Shown one piece after another: positions 55,657 to 64,000 of a stretch of 64,000 nt of DNA. The stretch is taken from the NCBI RefSeq assembly GCF_900100455.1, contig NZ_FNCV01000004.1, forward strand, positions 176,700-240,699, written 5' to 3'. The position numbers and the translations under genes are program-made. The stretch comes from Roseospirillum parvum (GTDB taxonomy: Bacteria; Pseudomonadota; Alphaproteobacteria; Rhodospirillales; Rhodospirillaceae). Position 1 is the first letter of the stretch, and each line of letters starts with the position of its first letter. Under the pieces are notes generated by a model, which worked only from the letters and a program-made list of their open reading frames with translations, ran no database searches and was not told where the DNA came from.

Positions 55657-56615
55657 GCCTCGGCGGCGGCGGCCAGATCCTCCAGCGCCGTGCCCACCGA
55701 CTTGAACAGGGTGATCTCCTCGTCCCCGCCCCGGCCGGCCACCGCGCCCCGGCATAGCCCGAACAGGTTGCCCTGGATCGCCTCGCGGCTCAGGGCGCCG
55801 CTGGCCAGGGGCTCGATCATCTCGCCCGATTCCTTCAGCGCCCCGTCGGTGTCGATGAACACCCGGGCCCGGCGCATGGCCTGATCGTCGGTCTCGCGCA
55901 TGTCGGGCCGGAAGGCGCCGACCAGATCCAGGTGTTGCCCCGGGCGCAGCCAGTCCCCCAGGACCACCGGCCGGGTGGCGGTGGTGGCCACCGAGATGAC
56001 GTCCGCCGCGCCCACCGCCGCCTGAAGATCGCCGGCCGGGGCGAGGTCGCCGACCTCCCCGGCCAGCTGGTCGCACAGGGCCTGGGCCTTGGCCGGGTCG
56101 CGGCCATACAGCCGCACCCGGGCGTAGGGACGAACCGCCCGATGGCAGCGGATCAGCCACGGGGCGAGGGCGCCGGTGCCGACCACGAGCAGGGTCTCGG
56201 GCGCCCGGGGGGCCAGATAATCGGCCGCCAGCGCGCTGGCGGCGGCGGTGCGGATGCGGGTCAGGGCGCCGCCGTCGAGCACCGCCCGGGGGGCGCCGCT
56301 GCGCGCGTCGGCCAGATAGTAGATGCCGGACACCGTCTCGGCCGGCCCGGGCACCACCGACTCCGCGCGGGTCGGATTGTCCGGGAACACGCCAACCACC
56401 TTGACCCCCATCAGGGGCGCGGAGTCGCCCGGCGCGGCCGGCCACGCCGGCATCAGCAGCAGGGTGCCGCCGGCCGGGCTGGCCGGGCTGGCCGGCAGCG
56501 GGTGGTGATGGCGCAAGGGAGCCTCCACCGCCCCGGCGAAGCCCTGCCGCAGGGCCTCGATGGCGGCTTGCGGAGACAGCACCCGCTCGACGCCGGGACG
56601 ATCCAGAAACAGCAT
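55629..56615 (-). CDS. Ornithine cyclodeaminase / mu-crystallin family protein
   Basis: A 328-residue NAD(P)-binding protein. VKVVGVFPDNP, LTRIRTAAASALAADYLA, the nucleotide loop VVGTGALAPW, HLDLVGAFRPDMRE and VFIDTDGALKESGE match the family. Members include ornithine cyclodeaminase, alanine dehydrogenase and ketimine reductases, so the reaction is not certain. Overlaps the PAP2 gene at the 3' end. lapA lies upstream on the same strand. Confidence 0.9.
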   Translation of the reverse strand: MLFLDRPGVERVLSPQAAIEALRQGFAGAVEAPLRHHHPLPASPASPAGGTLLLMPAWPAAPGDSAPLMGVKVVGVFPDNPTRAESVVPGPAETVSGIYYLADARSGAPRAVLDGGALTRIRTAAASALAADYLAPRAPETLLVVGTGALAPWLIRCHRAVRPYARVRLYGRDPAKAQALCDQLAGEVGDLAPAGDLQAAVGAADVISVATTATRPVVLGDWLRPGQHLDLVGAFRPDMRETDDQAMRRARVFIDTDGALKESGEMIEPLASGALSREAIQGNLFGLCRGAVAGRGGDEEITLFKSVGTALEDLAAAAEAYRLATSQE

Positions 56616-56698
56616 GGGGGGCGGTCCTTTCCGGCCAAGGGATCAGGCCCGCGCACCGGTGACGGCGCGCGGCGGCTGGGCGGCGGCGGGGGAAGGGA

Positions 56699-57055
56699 TC
56701 AGGCGGCCGGCGGCAGGGCGCGGCCGGGGTTGGCCTGCCCGGTCTGGGTTTCCAGCTCCTCGATCCGGCGGCGGGCCTGGTTGAGGTCGCGGTCCAGGGC
56801 GTAGGCGCGGCTGCCCACCTTGCGCAGGCGCTCGCGGGTGCGGCCACCGCCGATCCAGGCGAGCACGGCGCCGAACAGCACGCCCAGCAGCAGCACCCCA
56901 TAGATGGGCAGGAACAGCGGCATCTCGACCACCCATGGCAGCGGCCAGATCTCGATGCCCACCAGGGTGCGGTTGGAGACCGCGAAGATGATGCAGATCA
57001 GTCCGACGGGGCCGGCGACCAGCCAGAACAGGACGTTGCGCACGACGTGCCTCAC
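56699..57055 (-). CDS. lapA: LapA family protein (DUF1049), LPS assembly regulator
   Basis: A 118-residue inner-membrane protein with two helices (about 8-28 and 47-70), NRTLVGIEIWPLPW between them and a C-terminal coiled segment (RRRIEELETQTGQ). It fits LapA/DUF1049, which in gammaproteobacteria works in LPS control with LapB. Position after ihfB is conserved (rpsA-ihfB-lapA). The C-terminal part lacks motifs. Confidence 0.88.
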   Translation of the reverse strand: MRHVVRNVLFWLVAGPVGLICIIFAVSNRTLVGIEIWPLPWVVEMPLFLPIYGVLLLGVLFGAVLAWIGGGRTRERLRKVGSRAYALDRDLNQARRRIEELETQTGQANPGRALPPAA

Positions 57056-57142
57056 CTTCTTCCGGGGGATGGTCTTTCGGGGTTGTGGTCCGATGGCGGC
57101 CGCGGAACGGGTGATGCCAAGCCCCGCGGCCCGATGCGGACT

Positions 57143-57424
57143 TTAACCGGCGTTGAGCAGGTCGCGCAACTGCTTGCCGGTCTTGAAGTAGGGCACGGCC
57201 TTGGCGGCGACCGAGACGGAATCGCCGGTGCGCGGGTTGCGGCCGGTGCGGGCGTCGCGCTGTTTCACCGAGAAAGCCCCGAAACCACGCAGCTCGACCC
57301 GGTCGCCGCGCGCCAGGGCGGCGGCGATTTCGTCGAAGATGGTGGAGACGATGCGCTCCACGTCGCGTTGGTACAGGTGCGGATTGCGCTCGGCGAGACG
57401 CTGGATGAGTTCCGATTTGGTCAT
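57143..57424 (-). CDS. ihfB: Integration host factor beta subunit
   Basis: A 93-residue HU/IHF-fold DNA-bending protein. [28 protein letters not shown], the signature [21 protein letters not shown] with the beta-arm Pro, and [14 protein letters not shown] identify IhfB rather than HU. It pairs with IhfA to bend DNA at specific sites. It lies 87 bases before lapA and about 690 bases after rpsA, with the repeats between. Confidence 0.96.
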   Translation of the reverse strand: MTKSELIQRLAERNPHLYQRDVERIVSTIFDEIAAALARGDRVELRGFGAFSVKQRDARTGRNPRTGDSVSVAAKAVPYFKTGKQLRDLLNAG

Positions 57425-57467
57425 CGGGTGGTAACCCCTCTCCCCCTGCCGATCATGGCGGTAGTGT
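57425..57467. other. Start of the rpsA-ihfB spacer
   Basis: The whole 57425-58117 spacer has no supportable gene. It holds two tandem arrays (annotated separately) and an intervening stretch 57541-57902 in which nothing is recognised. Confidence 0.4.
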
Positions 57468-57540
57468 GTGGCGATGGTACGCGGCGAGTACGTGGCGATG
57501 GTACGTGGCGGTGGTACTTGGCGGTGGTACCTGACGGTGC
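57468..57540. repeat. 13-bp tandem repeat upstream of ihfB
   Basis: About five imperfect units of GTGGCGGTGGTAC (57468, 57481 shortened, 57492, 57505, 57518) and a decayed sixth. It lies 45-115 bases before the ihfB start, where its promoter would be. Confidence 0.85.
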
Positions 57541-57902
57541 AGCAATTCGACCGAACCCGCTGTCCGCGGCTTCGCCCGCCGCGGTTCGGCGGCCCCGATG
57601 GCCGGGGGCACCTGGGCGTCCATCAGGCCCGGGCGCCATCCTGGCGTTTGCAACAGCCCTCCCCCTCGGCGTGTCCGCAATGCCCCATCCCCGGCGCCGG
57701 CGGGCGGCCGGTCAGGGCACGGGAACGTCCGGCAACGCGACCTTCATGGCGGGCCGCTTGGTTGGATCATTGCCACCAACGGACGAACGCCGACATGTAT
57801 GAAAGGGTGCCAGAGGTGGTTGGGCAGGTCAAGGTCAAGCTGGATGTAAGGTCCTAGGTTTCCAGGATTTTCCAGATTCTTGACAGGTCCCGTAATGCAC
57901 AA

Positions 57903-58065
57903 GGGGCGGCCCAATGGGGCGGGTGAAATGAACCAGAGCCGCCCCGATGGTGCGGCAAAACGAACCAGGGCCGGCCCGATGGGGGGCGGGTAAAACGAAC
58001 CGGGGCCGCCCCATTGGGGCGGGTAAAACGAACCGGGGCCGCCCCGATGGGGGCGGCCCTGGCCA
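57903..58065. repeat. 33-bp tandem repeat downstream of rpsA
   Basis: Four to five units of about 32-35 bases built on GGGTAAAACGAACCGGGGCC and GCCCCGATGG; AACC recurs at 57931, 57963, 57998 and 58031. The units are contiguous, without unique spacers. Confidence 0.85.
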
Positions 58066-58117
58066 TAACGGTGGTGGCGCGGGGGTGGGGATTTCGCCCC
58101 ACCCGCCGGCCCGGGGC

Positions 58118-59830
58118 TCAGCCCTCGTCCTTGTCGGCCTCGGCGGCCTTCTTTTCCATCGCCTGCTTGAGGCTGGCGCCGAGGATGTCGCCCAGCGAGG
58201 CGCCCGAGTCGGTGGAGCCGAACTCGGCCATCGCCTGCTTCTCCTCGGCCACTTCGCGGGCCTTGATGGACAGGCTCAGCTTGCGCGTCTTGCTGTCGAC
58301 GTTGGTCACCTTGGCGTCGACCTTCTCGCCCACGGCGAAGCGCTCGGGGCGCTGCTCGGCGCGGTCGCGGGCCAGCTCGGCCTTGCGGATGAAGCCCGGC
58401 AGGACATCGTTGACGGTGACCTCAAGGCCGCCGTCGGTGACCTGCGAGACGACACAGGTGACCACCTGGCCCTTGCGCACGTCGCCCGAGGCCGAGGCCA
58501 GCGGATCGTCGCCGAGCTGCTTGATGCCCAGGCTGATGCGCTCCTTGTCCACGTCGACGTCGAGCACCTTGGCGCGCACCACCTGGCCCTTCTGGTAGTC
58601 CTTCACCGCCTCGTCGCCGGACAGGGTCCAGTCCAGGTCGGACAGGTGGACCATGCCGTCGATCTCGCCGGGCAGGCCGACGAACAGGCCGAACTCGGTG
58701 ATGTTCTTGATCTCGCCCTCGACCTCGGTGCCGATCGGGTGGCTCTCCTTGAAGTCCACCCAGGGGTTGCCCAGGCACTGCTTGAGGCCCAGCGAGATGC
58801 GCCGCTTGTCGGGATCGACGTCGAGGATCATCACCTCGACTTCCTGGCTGGTCGAGACGATCTTGCCCGGGTGGATGTTCTTCTTGGTCCAGCTCATCTC
58901 CGAGACGTGAACCAGACCTTCCACACCCGGCTCCAGCTCGACGAAGGCGCCGTAGTCGGTGATGTTGGTGACCCGGCCGGCGAACTTGGCGTTCTTCGGG
59001 TACTTGAGGTCCACGCCCTCCCAGGGATCGGCCTCGAGCTGCTTCATGCCCAGGCTGATGCGCTGGGTTTCGCGGTTGAAGCGGATCACCTGGACCTTCA
59101 CCGTCTGGCCGATGGACAGGGCGTCGGTCGGGTGGTTGACGCGCTTCCACGAAATGTCGGTGACGTGCAGCAGGCCATCGACGCCGCCCAGATCGACGAA
59201 GGCGCCGTAATCGGTGACGTTCTTGACCACCCCGTCGAGGATCATGCCCTCTTCCAGGGTCTGCATCAGCTTGGCGCGTTCCTCGGCCCGGGTCTCTTCC
59301 AGCACGGCGCGGCGCGAAACCACGATGTTGCCGCGCGAGCGGTCCATCTTGAGGATCTGGAAGACTTCCGGCTGGCCGAGCAGCGGCGTGATGTCGCGCA
59401 CCGGGCGGATGTCCACCTGGCTGCCCGGCAGGAAGGCCATGGCGCCGTTGAGGTCGACCGTGAAGCCGCCCTTGACCCGGCCGTAGATGGCACCGCGCAC
59501 CCGCTGGCTGTCGGCGAAGGCCTTCTCCAGCTCGTTCCAGGCTTCCTCGCGCCGCGCCTTGTCGCGCGACAGGACGATCAGGCCGTCGCGGTCCTCGTAG
59601 CGTTCGACGTAGACATCGACGGTGTCGCCGACGCGCAGCTCGCCCTCGCCGGCGCGGCCGAATTCCTTCTTGGGCACCCGGCCCTCGGACTTCAGCCCGA
59701 CATCGACCAGGATGTGGTCGCCGTCGGCGGTCAGCACGGTGCCGCGCAGCACGGTGCCCTCAATGCTGTCGCTCTCGCCGAGCGACTCCTTCAACAGCTC
59801 CTCGAAACTCTCCATAGCGGCTTCGGCCAT
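58118..59830 (-). CDS. rpsA: 30S ribosomal protein S1
   Basis: A 570-residue S1 with six S1/OB-fold repeats; in the middle repeats the pattern VTDYGAFVDLGGVDGLLHVTDI and ITDYGAFVELEPGVEGLVHV is clear. It helps mRNA binding to the 30S subunit. The ATG at 59830 gives MAEAAMESFEELL; the second Met (59815) would also fit. A long leader of about 200 bases separates it from cmk, perhaps for autoregulation. cmk-rpsA-ihfB is the conserved order. Confidence 0.97.
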   Translation of the reverse strand: MAEAAMESFEELLKESLGESDSIEGTVLRGTVLTADGDHILVDVGLKSEGRVPKKEFGRAGEGELRVGDTVDVYVERYEDRDGLIVLSRDKARREEAWNELEKAFADSQRVRGAIYGRVKGGFTVDLNGAMAFLPGSQVDIRPVRDITPLLGQPEVFQILKMDRSRGNIVVSRRAVLEETRAEERAKLMQTLEEGMILDGVVKNVTDYGAFVDLGGVDGLLHVTDISWKRVNHPTDALSIGQTVKVQVIRFNRETQRISLGMKQLEADPWEGVDLKYPKNAKFAGRVTNITDYGAFVELEPGVEGLVHVSEMSWTKKNIHPGKIVSTSQEVEVMILDVDPDKRRISLGLKQCLGNPWVDFKESHPIGTEVEGEIKNITEFGLFVGLPGEIDGMVHLSDLDWTLSGDEAVKDYQKGQVVRAKVLDVDVDKERISLGIKQLGDDPLASASGDVRKGQVVTCVVSQVTDGGLEVTVNDVLPGFIRKAELARDRAEQRPERFAVGEKVDAKVTNVDSKTRKLSLSIKAREVAEEKQAMAEFGSTDSGASLGDILGASLKQAMEKKAAEADKDEG

Positions 59831-60034
59831 TGGATGGCTGTTCCTTTCGATTGACTTCGACGTTTTCCGGCCGGCCGGTTGACTCCGGCGGTCTGGTGGG
59901 ATCACCGACGCCCCAAACACGAAGGGCACCCATGTCTCCCGGAACGTGGAAGCACCCCTTCCACCGGGGCTTTGAGGTTGCGGGCGCACCCTGCCCGCCA
60001 GGGCCCGGCCCCTTGCAAGGGCCGGATAGAGACT

Positions 60035-60691
60035 TCAGGCCTCCGCGCCCCCGGCTGGGGGGCGGGCGGCCAACACATGCGACACCACCCGGGCCAGCAC
60101 CTCGTCGGCGCCAAGCTCGGTGGTGTCGATGACCAGGGCATCCTCGGCCGGCTTCATGGGCGCGGTGTCACGCTCGGCGTCGCGAGCGTCGCGTGCCTTG
60201 AGGTCAGCCAGTATGGTCGATTCCACAACTTCCTGCCCCGAGTCAAGCAACTCCTTGAAGCGCCGCCGGGCGCGGGCCTCCACACTGGCCGTCACGAACA
60301 GCTTGATCGGGGCGTCGGGGCAGACCACGGTGCCGATGTCGCGGCCGTCCAGCACGGCGCCCTTGGCGCCGTCCGGCGGGTGGTGGGCGAAGTGGCGCTG
60401 GAAGTCGAGCAGGGCGGCCCGCACCGCCGGCTGGGCGGCGACCTGCGAGGCCGCCACCCCGGCCGCCTCGCGGCGCAGATCGGGGTCGCCCAGGGTGGCC
60501 GGGTCGAGGGCCCGGGCGGCGGCCTCGGCGGCCTTGGGGTCGGTCGGGTCGCCGCCGCTGTTCAGCACGGCCAGACCGGTCGCCCGGTAGAGCCGCCCGG
60601 TGTCCAGGTAGGCCAGCTCGAAGCGCGCCGCCAGGGCGCGGCCCAGGGTGCCCTTGCCGGCGGCGGCCGGGCCGTCGATGGCGATGATCAT
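60035..60691 (-). CDS. cmk: Cytidylate kinase
   Basis: A 218-residue (d)CMP kinase. P-loop [39 protein letters not shown] and the LID-type RARRRFKEL are conserved. Makes CDP from CMP for nucleic acid and lipid precursors. The ATG overlaps the aroA stop (ATGA). A C-terminal Pro/Ala/Gly tail is slightly longer than usual. Confidence 0.96.
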   Translation of the reverse strand: MIIAIDGPAAAGKGTLGRALAARFELAYLDTGRLYRATGLAVLNSGGDPTDPKAAEAAARALDPATLGDPDLRREAAGVAASQVAAQPAVRAALLDFQRHFAHHPPDGAKGAVLDGRDIGTVVCPDAPIKLFVTASVEARARRRFKELLDSGQEVVESTILADLKARDARDAERDTAPMKPAEDALVIDTTELGADEVLARVVSHVLAARPPAGGAEA

Positions 60692-62037
60692 GGAACCTCC
60701 GAAATGGTCGCGCCAAGGCCCGTCATCAGGTCGACGAAGCCGGGGAAGCTGGTGTCGATGGCCCGCCCGTCGTCGATCGCCACCGGGCTGTCGGCGATCA
60801 GGCCGAGGACCAGGAAGGCCATCGCCATGCGGTGGTCGAGTTCGACCGCGATGGTCGCCCCGCCGGCCGGCGGGCGGCCGCTGCCGTGGACGATCAGGTC
60901 GTCGCCCTCGATCTCCACCGCCACCCCGCAGGCGGCCAGGCCGCGCGCCGTGCCGCCCAGGCGGTCGCTTTCCTTGACCCGAAGCTCGCCCAGCCCGCGC
61001 ATCCGGGTGGTCCCCTCGGCGCCGGCGGCGGCGACGGCCAGGATGGGGTATTCGTCGATCATGTCGGGGGCCCGGTCGGCCGGCACGTCGATGCCTTTCA
61101 GGGGGCCGTGGGTGACGGTCAGGTCGGCCACCGGCTCGCCGCCCTCGGTGCGCTGGTTGGTCGCCTCAAGGTCGGCCCCCATCTCGGCCAGGGTGGCGAG
61201 CAGCCCGGTCCGCCGGGGGTTGAGGCCGACCCCGCGCACGGTCAGCCGCGAGTCCGGGACCAGCAGCCCGGCGACCAGCGGAAAGGCGGCCGAGGACGGA
61301 TCGCCCGGCACCACCACGTCGGCCCCGACCAGCTCCGGCTGGCCGGCGAGGGCGATGCCCGGGGCGCCGTCGTCGTCGCTCACCGCGTCCAGGTGGGCCC
61401 CGAAGTGGGTCAGCATGCGTTCGGAATGGTCGCGGGTCGGCACCGGCTCGATCACCGTGGTGGTGCCGGCGGTGTTGAGGCCGGCCAGCAGCAGCGCCGA
61501 CTTGACCTGGGCCGAGGCGACCGGCAGCCGGTAGCGCACCGGCAGCGCCTGCCCGGTGCCCAGCACGGCGATCGGCAGACGGCCCCCGGCGCGGCCGTGG
61601 AAGGTGGCGCCGAAGCGGCCCAGCGGCTCGGTCACCCGGGCCATCGGGCGGCGCCGCAGCGAGGCATCGCCGGTCAGCACGGCGAACAGGGGATGGGTGG
61701 CGAGCAGCCCCATCAGCAGCCGCGCCCCGGTCCCGGCGTTGCCCATGTCGAGCACCTCGTCGGGCTCCCTCAGGCCGCCGACGCCGCGCCCGTGGAGCGT
61801 CCACAGGGGGCCCTCGGCGGTCTCGGCGCGGGCGACCGAGGCGCCCAGGGCGCGCATGGCGGCGGCGGTGCGCAGCACGTCCTCGCCCTCGAGCAGGCCG
61901 CTGACCCGGGTTTCGCCGACCGCCAGGGCGCCCAGCATCAGGGCCCGGTGGCTGATCGACTTGTCGCCCGGCACGGCGATGCTGCCGGCCAGCCGGCCGC
62001 CCCGACGGGCGACAAGGGAGAGGGAGGGCGCGGTCAT
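60688..62037 (-). CDS. aroA: 3-phosphoshikimate 1-carboxyvinyltransferase (EPSP synthase)
   Basis: A 449-residue enzyme of the shikimate pathway joining shikimate 3-phosphate and PEP. The motifs [41 protein letters not shown] and KESDR are present. The NAGTGAR motif has Ala instead of Gly at the glyphosate-contacting position (NAGTAxR in plants/E. coli, NAGTGAR in class II), which fits the class II, glyphosate-tolerant type. It is first in aroA-cmk, with a 15-bp tandem repeat in the leader. Confidence 0.95.
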   Translation of the reverse strand: MTAPSLSLVARRGGRLAGSIAVPGDKSISHRALMLGALAVGETRVSGLLEGEDVLRTAAAMRALGASVARAETAEGPLWTLHGRGVGGLREPDEVLDMGNAGTGARLLMGLLATHPLFAVLTGDASLRRRPMARVTEPLGRFGATFHGRAGGRLPIAVLGTGQALPVRYRLPVASAQVKSALLLAGLNTAGTTTVIEPVPTRDHSERMLTHFGAHLDAVSDDDGAPGIALAGQPELVGADVVVPGDPSSAAFPLVAGLLVPDSRLTVRGVGLNPRRTGLLATLAEMGADLEATNQRTEGGEPVADLTVTHGPLKGIDVPADRAPDMIDEYPILAVAAAGAEGTTRMRGLGELRVKESDRLGGTARGLAACGVAVEIEGDDLIVHGSGRPPAGGATIAVELDHRMAMAFLVLGLIADSPVAIDDGRAIDTSFPGFVDLMTGLGATISEVP

Positions 62038-62060
62038 GGCGGGGTCTTCGGACTGGATGC

Positions 62061-62129
62061 GGGACGTGGACGTGGGATGTGGACGTGGGATGTGGACGTG
62101 GGATGTGGACGTGGGATGTGGACGTGGGA
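62061..62129. repeat. 15-bp minisatellite upstream of aroA
   Basis: Four to five uninterrupted units of GGGATGTGGACGTGG between about 62061 and 62129, 24-92 bases before the aroA start on the minus strand. The rest of the 62038-62411 gap holds GC-rich runs and, near 62270-62330, AT-richer DNA where promoters for aroA or the divergent FYDLN gene may lie. Confidence 0.9.
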
Positions 62130-62411
62130 CAGCCTTGGGGCACGGTCCTGGGGGACGGCCCTGGGGGACGACCTCGGGGCGGCGCTTGTATCACGCCCCA
62201 GGGGACAAATACAGCCGGATGGGCCGGGCAAGGGGAGCCTTGAAACGCCGCCCCTCGCGGCGCCTGGAAGGATTTGTTGGCCCTTCGTCCGCCTCGGGCG
62301 CGATTTCCCCTTTGACAAGGCCTCGGCGGTAATGGCAATAGCGCCTCCCGGCCGGCACTCGACCCGCCGGATCGAACGTCAAGTATCTGCATCGCCCGGG
62401 AGGACGGGACC

Positions 62412-62804
62412 TTGTCCAAAGCGGAATTGGGCGTCAAACGCCAGTGCCTCAGTTGCGCCGCCAAGTTCTATGATCTCAACAAGGACCCCATCGTCTGTCC
62501 CAAGTGCGACGCCGTCTTCGAACCGGCGCCGGTGAAGACCCGCGCGCCGGCCGCCAAGCCGGCCCGCAAGGCGGCGCCGGTGGCCGAGCCGGTGGTCGAC
62601 GATGTCGACGCGCCGCTGGATGACGACGAGGACGACCTGATCGATGACGACGACGACCTCGACGATGATCTGGACGATGACGACCGGCCCCTTAAGAAGC
62701 GCGCCTCCGACGAACTGATGGAAGACGCCTCCGACCTCGGCGAGGACGACGACGACATGGCCGAGGTGATGGAGCACGTGGAGAACGAGAACGAGGACAT
62801 CTGA
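62412..62804 (+). CDS. FYDLN acid family protein (TIGR02300)
   Basis: A 130-residue protein. The N-terminus is a zinc ribbon with two CxxC pairs (RQCLSCAAKFYDLN and VCPKCDAVFEP); the rest is Ala/Pro-rich and then extremely acidic (DDDEDDLIDDDDDLDDD). This is the alphaproteobacterial FYDLN-acid family, whose role is unknown; the zinc ribbon plus acidic tail suggests contact with RNA polymerase or ribosome-related partners. Start is TTG 62412. Divergent from aroA. Confidence 0.93.
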   Translation: MSKAELGVKRQCLSCAAKFYDLNKDPIVCPKCDAVFEPAPVKTRAPAAKPARKAAPVAEPVVDDVDAPLDDDEDDLIDDDDDLDDDLDDDDRPLKKRASDELMEDASDLGEDDDDMAEVMEHVENENEDI

Positions 62805-62856
62805 CCCCGCCGGCGGGGTCCTGGGGGGCGGCTCGAAAAAGGGGGTGATTTTCCCC

Positions 62857-62885
62857 TTGCGGCCCTCGGATCAAGGCAGTATGTT
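62857..62885 (+). promoter_or_regulatory. Probable promoter of tRNA-Ala
   Basis: TTGCGG (62857-62862), 17-base spacer, TATGTT (62880-62885), about 112 bases before the tRNA. Moderate match to the sigma-70 consensus. Confidence 0.5.
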
Positions 62886-62996
62886 CCGCGCCTCAACGCC
62901 GCCGACCCCCACTCCCAACGGGGGTTTTCAAGGGACTGGCCGCCGCTTCCGGCAGCCGGTCGCGGCGCCGGAGAGCGAAACACCACCCACCACCAT

Positions 62997-63072
<76 letters not shown>

Positions 63073-63076
63073 TCCA

Positions 63077-63112
63077 AACCCCCGGGCCAGCGCCCGGGGG
63101 TTTGTTGTTTCG
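63077..63112 (+). terminator. Intrinsic terminator of tRNA-Ala
   Basis: AACCCCCGGGC-CAGC-GCCCGGGGGTT followed by TGTTGTTT, directly after the tRNA 3' end. Confidence 0.85.
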
Positions 63113-63224
63113 GGCGTGGTTTTTTCAGTCCTCATACCACCGCCCTTATGAAGTGACCTTCGGTCCCTTCAAGGGACAGGTGGTGACGCTCAGGCGCCGC
63201 ACGATCTGCTCTCGATTTCAGGTG

Positions 63225-63288
63225 TAGAGCCGATCTGAGCGAAAAATCGGAACCACCAAGTGGTTCCGATTTTTCGCTCTCGGCTCTA
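63225..63288. terminator. Long symmetric hairpin, possible bidirectional terminator
   Basis: Outer arms TAGAGCCGA/TCGGCTCTA and inner arms GAGCGAAAAATCGGAACCA and its complement TGGTTCCGATTTTTCGCTC around an AAG-type loop. The inner arms contain A5 and T5 runs inside the stem rather than at its foot, so it is not a textbook terminator. The bases 63113-63224 before it hold nothing recognised. Confidence 0.5.
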
Positions 63289-63316
63289 GGCACCTGCCGA
63301 ATGTGTCTGGCAAGTC

Positions 63317-63777
63317 ATACCAGCCGGCGATGAGCAGGACTCATCGCGGCTTGGTCAAGCCCTTGGGGGTCCGGGCGCCTTTGAGTTGGGGGCTTTGCCC
63401 CCAAACCCCCACCGGGGAAGCAGGGCTTCCCCGGACCCCTCCATTCGTTGGTGAACAAACGCTACCTCCGAGCGGAACGCCCGGGGTTTTTGGTTGCAGG
63501 CCAGCTTCGCTGGCCTTTCGAAAACAACCAGGGAGTGGCCGCTCGCTCGGCGATCAATGAATGAATGGAGGGGGTCCGGGGGAGCCCCTGGCTCCCCCGG
63601 TGGGGTTTTAGAGCAAATCCCGAGCGATCCGGAACGGATCGCGACGACGATTTGCGGCAACATCAAGCGCTTAGAGCGCGTTGCGTGATTCACAAAGCAC
63701 GCAACGCGCTCTAAAGGGGCAAAGCCCCTTTCATTCATACCAACCGGCGGTGAGTTTCTCTCATCGCCGTCTGGTAT
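63317..63777. repeat. Composite intergenic repeat B, copy 2 (with insertions)
   Basis: Same modules as 48657-48951, inverted: ATACCAGCCGGCGATGAG hairpin, GGGGGCTTTGCCCCC, GGGGAAGCAGGGCTTCCCC, the GTTGGTGAACAAACGCTACC block, TCAATGAATGAATGGAGG, GGGGGAGCCCCTGGCTCCCCC, AAAGGGGCAAAGCCCCTTT and the terminal ATACCAACCG hairpin. Compared with copy 1 it carries an extra GGCCAGC-TTC-GCTGGCC hairpin near 63500 and element C. Confidence 0.85.
63608..63715. repeat. Intergenic element C, nested in repeat B copy 2
   Basis: About 108 bases with inverted ends TTAGAGC and GCTCTAA. Inside are GATCCGGAACGGATC (hairpin) and GAGCGCGTTGCGTG...CACGCAACGCGCTC (hairpin). Repeat B copy 1 lacks it at the same point, so it was inserted. 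A diverged fragment lies at 22153-22190. Confidence 0.75.
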
Positions 63778-63798
63778 CAGTGCGCTGGCGCGCCGGTA

Positions 63799-64000
63799 TC
63801 ACTCCGCCCGGTTGGCGATCTCGATCAGGTTGTGGTCGGGGTCGCGCAGGTAGACCGAGCGCAACGGCCCGGCGGCGCCCTGGCGCGGCACCGGCCCCAG
63901 TTCCACCGCCACCCCGTGCTGCTCCAGCTCGGCCCGCACCTGATCGATCGGGGTCGCGGTCAGCAGGCACAGGTCGGCGCTGCCCGGGGTCGGTCGGAAG
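63799..64000 (-). CDS. VOC (glyoxalase/bleomycin resistance) family protein, C-terminal part
   Basis: The last 66 codons of a gene that continues past the window end, stop at 63799-63801. It shows VRAELEQHGVAVELGPVPRQGA, then SVYLRDPDHNLIEIAN, the classic last metal-binding strand (Glu of LIEI) of small VOC metalloenzymes of the YaeR/virulence-protein type. The reaction cannot be assigned from this part. Confidence 0.82.
   Translation of the reverse strand, partial: FRPTPGSADLCLLTATPIDQVRAELEQHGVAVELGPVPRQGAAGPLRSVYLRDPDHNLIEIANRAE

Noticed and set aside
57425..57902. Short open frames in the rpsA-ihfB spacer
   Set aside because: They run through repeats, lack ribosome sites and resemble no protein.
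57903..58065. CRISPR-like appearance of the 33-bp repeats
   Set aside because: The units are contiguous with no unique spacers, and no cas gene is present.

Overview
The window is a chromosomal stretch of a GC-rich alphaproteobacterium, most probably a member of the Rhodospirillales/Rhodospirillaceae. The pointers are the very high GC content and a set of typically alphaproteobacterial genes: an LdtR-type MarR regulator, a FYDLN-acid (TIGR02300) protein, DUF1285, DUF6111, an SdhAF4-type DUF1674 protein, and the orders obgE-proB-proA, aroA-cmk-rpsA-ihfB-lapA and argH-lptM-lysA. The ubiTUV set for O2-independent ubiquinone synthesis and an intracellular PHA depolymerase suggest a facultative anaerobe that stores polyhydroxyalkanoate. 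The species cannot be fixed from the sequence alone.

Layout. 1-2079 is a visibly AT-richer patch next to the 3' end of a tRNA-Ser(CGA) gene. It carries a dNTP triphosphohydrolase (dGTPase family) and the start of an overlapping nucleotidyltransferase, and looks like the edge of a genomic island, possibly a defence module. 2345-6656 is housekeeping: rplU-rpmA, a terminator, then obgE-proB-proA with ATGA overlaps. 6668-11523 holds a small DUF4405 membrane protein, ldtR, an ABC-2 exporter pair and a membrane diguanylate cyclase. 11602-15842 is the ubiTUV operon plus an RlmD/TrmA-type RNA methyltransferase. 16032-22452 has an EAL-CBS-GGDEF protein, a rhomboid protease, a second diguanylate cyclase, a YfbR-like HD hydrolase, def and the SdhAF4-like gene. 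22522-31524 has acs, an EVE protein, a YciI protein, tRNA-Thr, gmhB, a methyltransferase, a DUF45 peptidase, a YcgN protein, phaZ, an esterase and an HNH-like gene.

31584-41907 has a TAXI binding protein with a leucyl aminopeptidase, a leftward block (DUF1285, NUDIX, DUF6111, CCA-adding enzyme) and the divergent MoxR-DUF58-DUF4159 operon. 41925-48560 is the least understood block: a small conserved protein, an unknown 454-residue protein, a PAS/histidine-kinase-like protein whose phospho-acceptor His is replaced by Gln, and two tandem paralogues that look like degenerate EAL (and perhaps GGDEF) proteins. This is the best candidate here for an undescribed signalling system. 49076-57424 has a LysE exporter, lysA, lptM, argH, and a tlpA-GT39-PAP2 operon plausibly modifying the cell envelope, followed by an ornithine-cyclodeaminase relative, lapA and ihfB. 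58118-62804 is rpsA, cmk, aroA and the divergent FYDLN gene; then come tRNA-Ala(GGC) and the C-terminus of a VOC protein.

The intergenic DNA is rich in structured repeats: a nearly palindromic family A (two copies built around bidirectional terminators), a composite hairpin-bounded family B (two copies in opposite orientation, one carrying nested insertions), a small element C, a large palindrome lying in frame at the 3' end of the GT39 gene, and at least five short tandem arrays. Cyclic-di-GMP signalling is strongly represented (two GGDEF cyclases, one EAL-CBS-GGDEF protein, two degenerate relatives).
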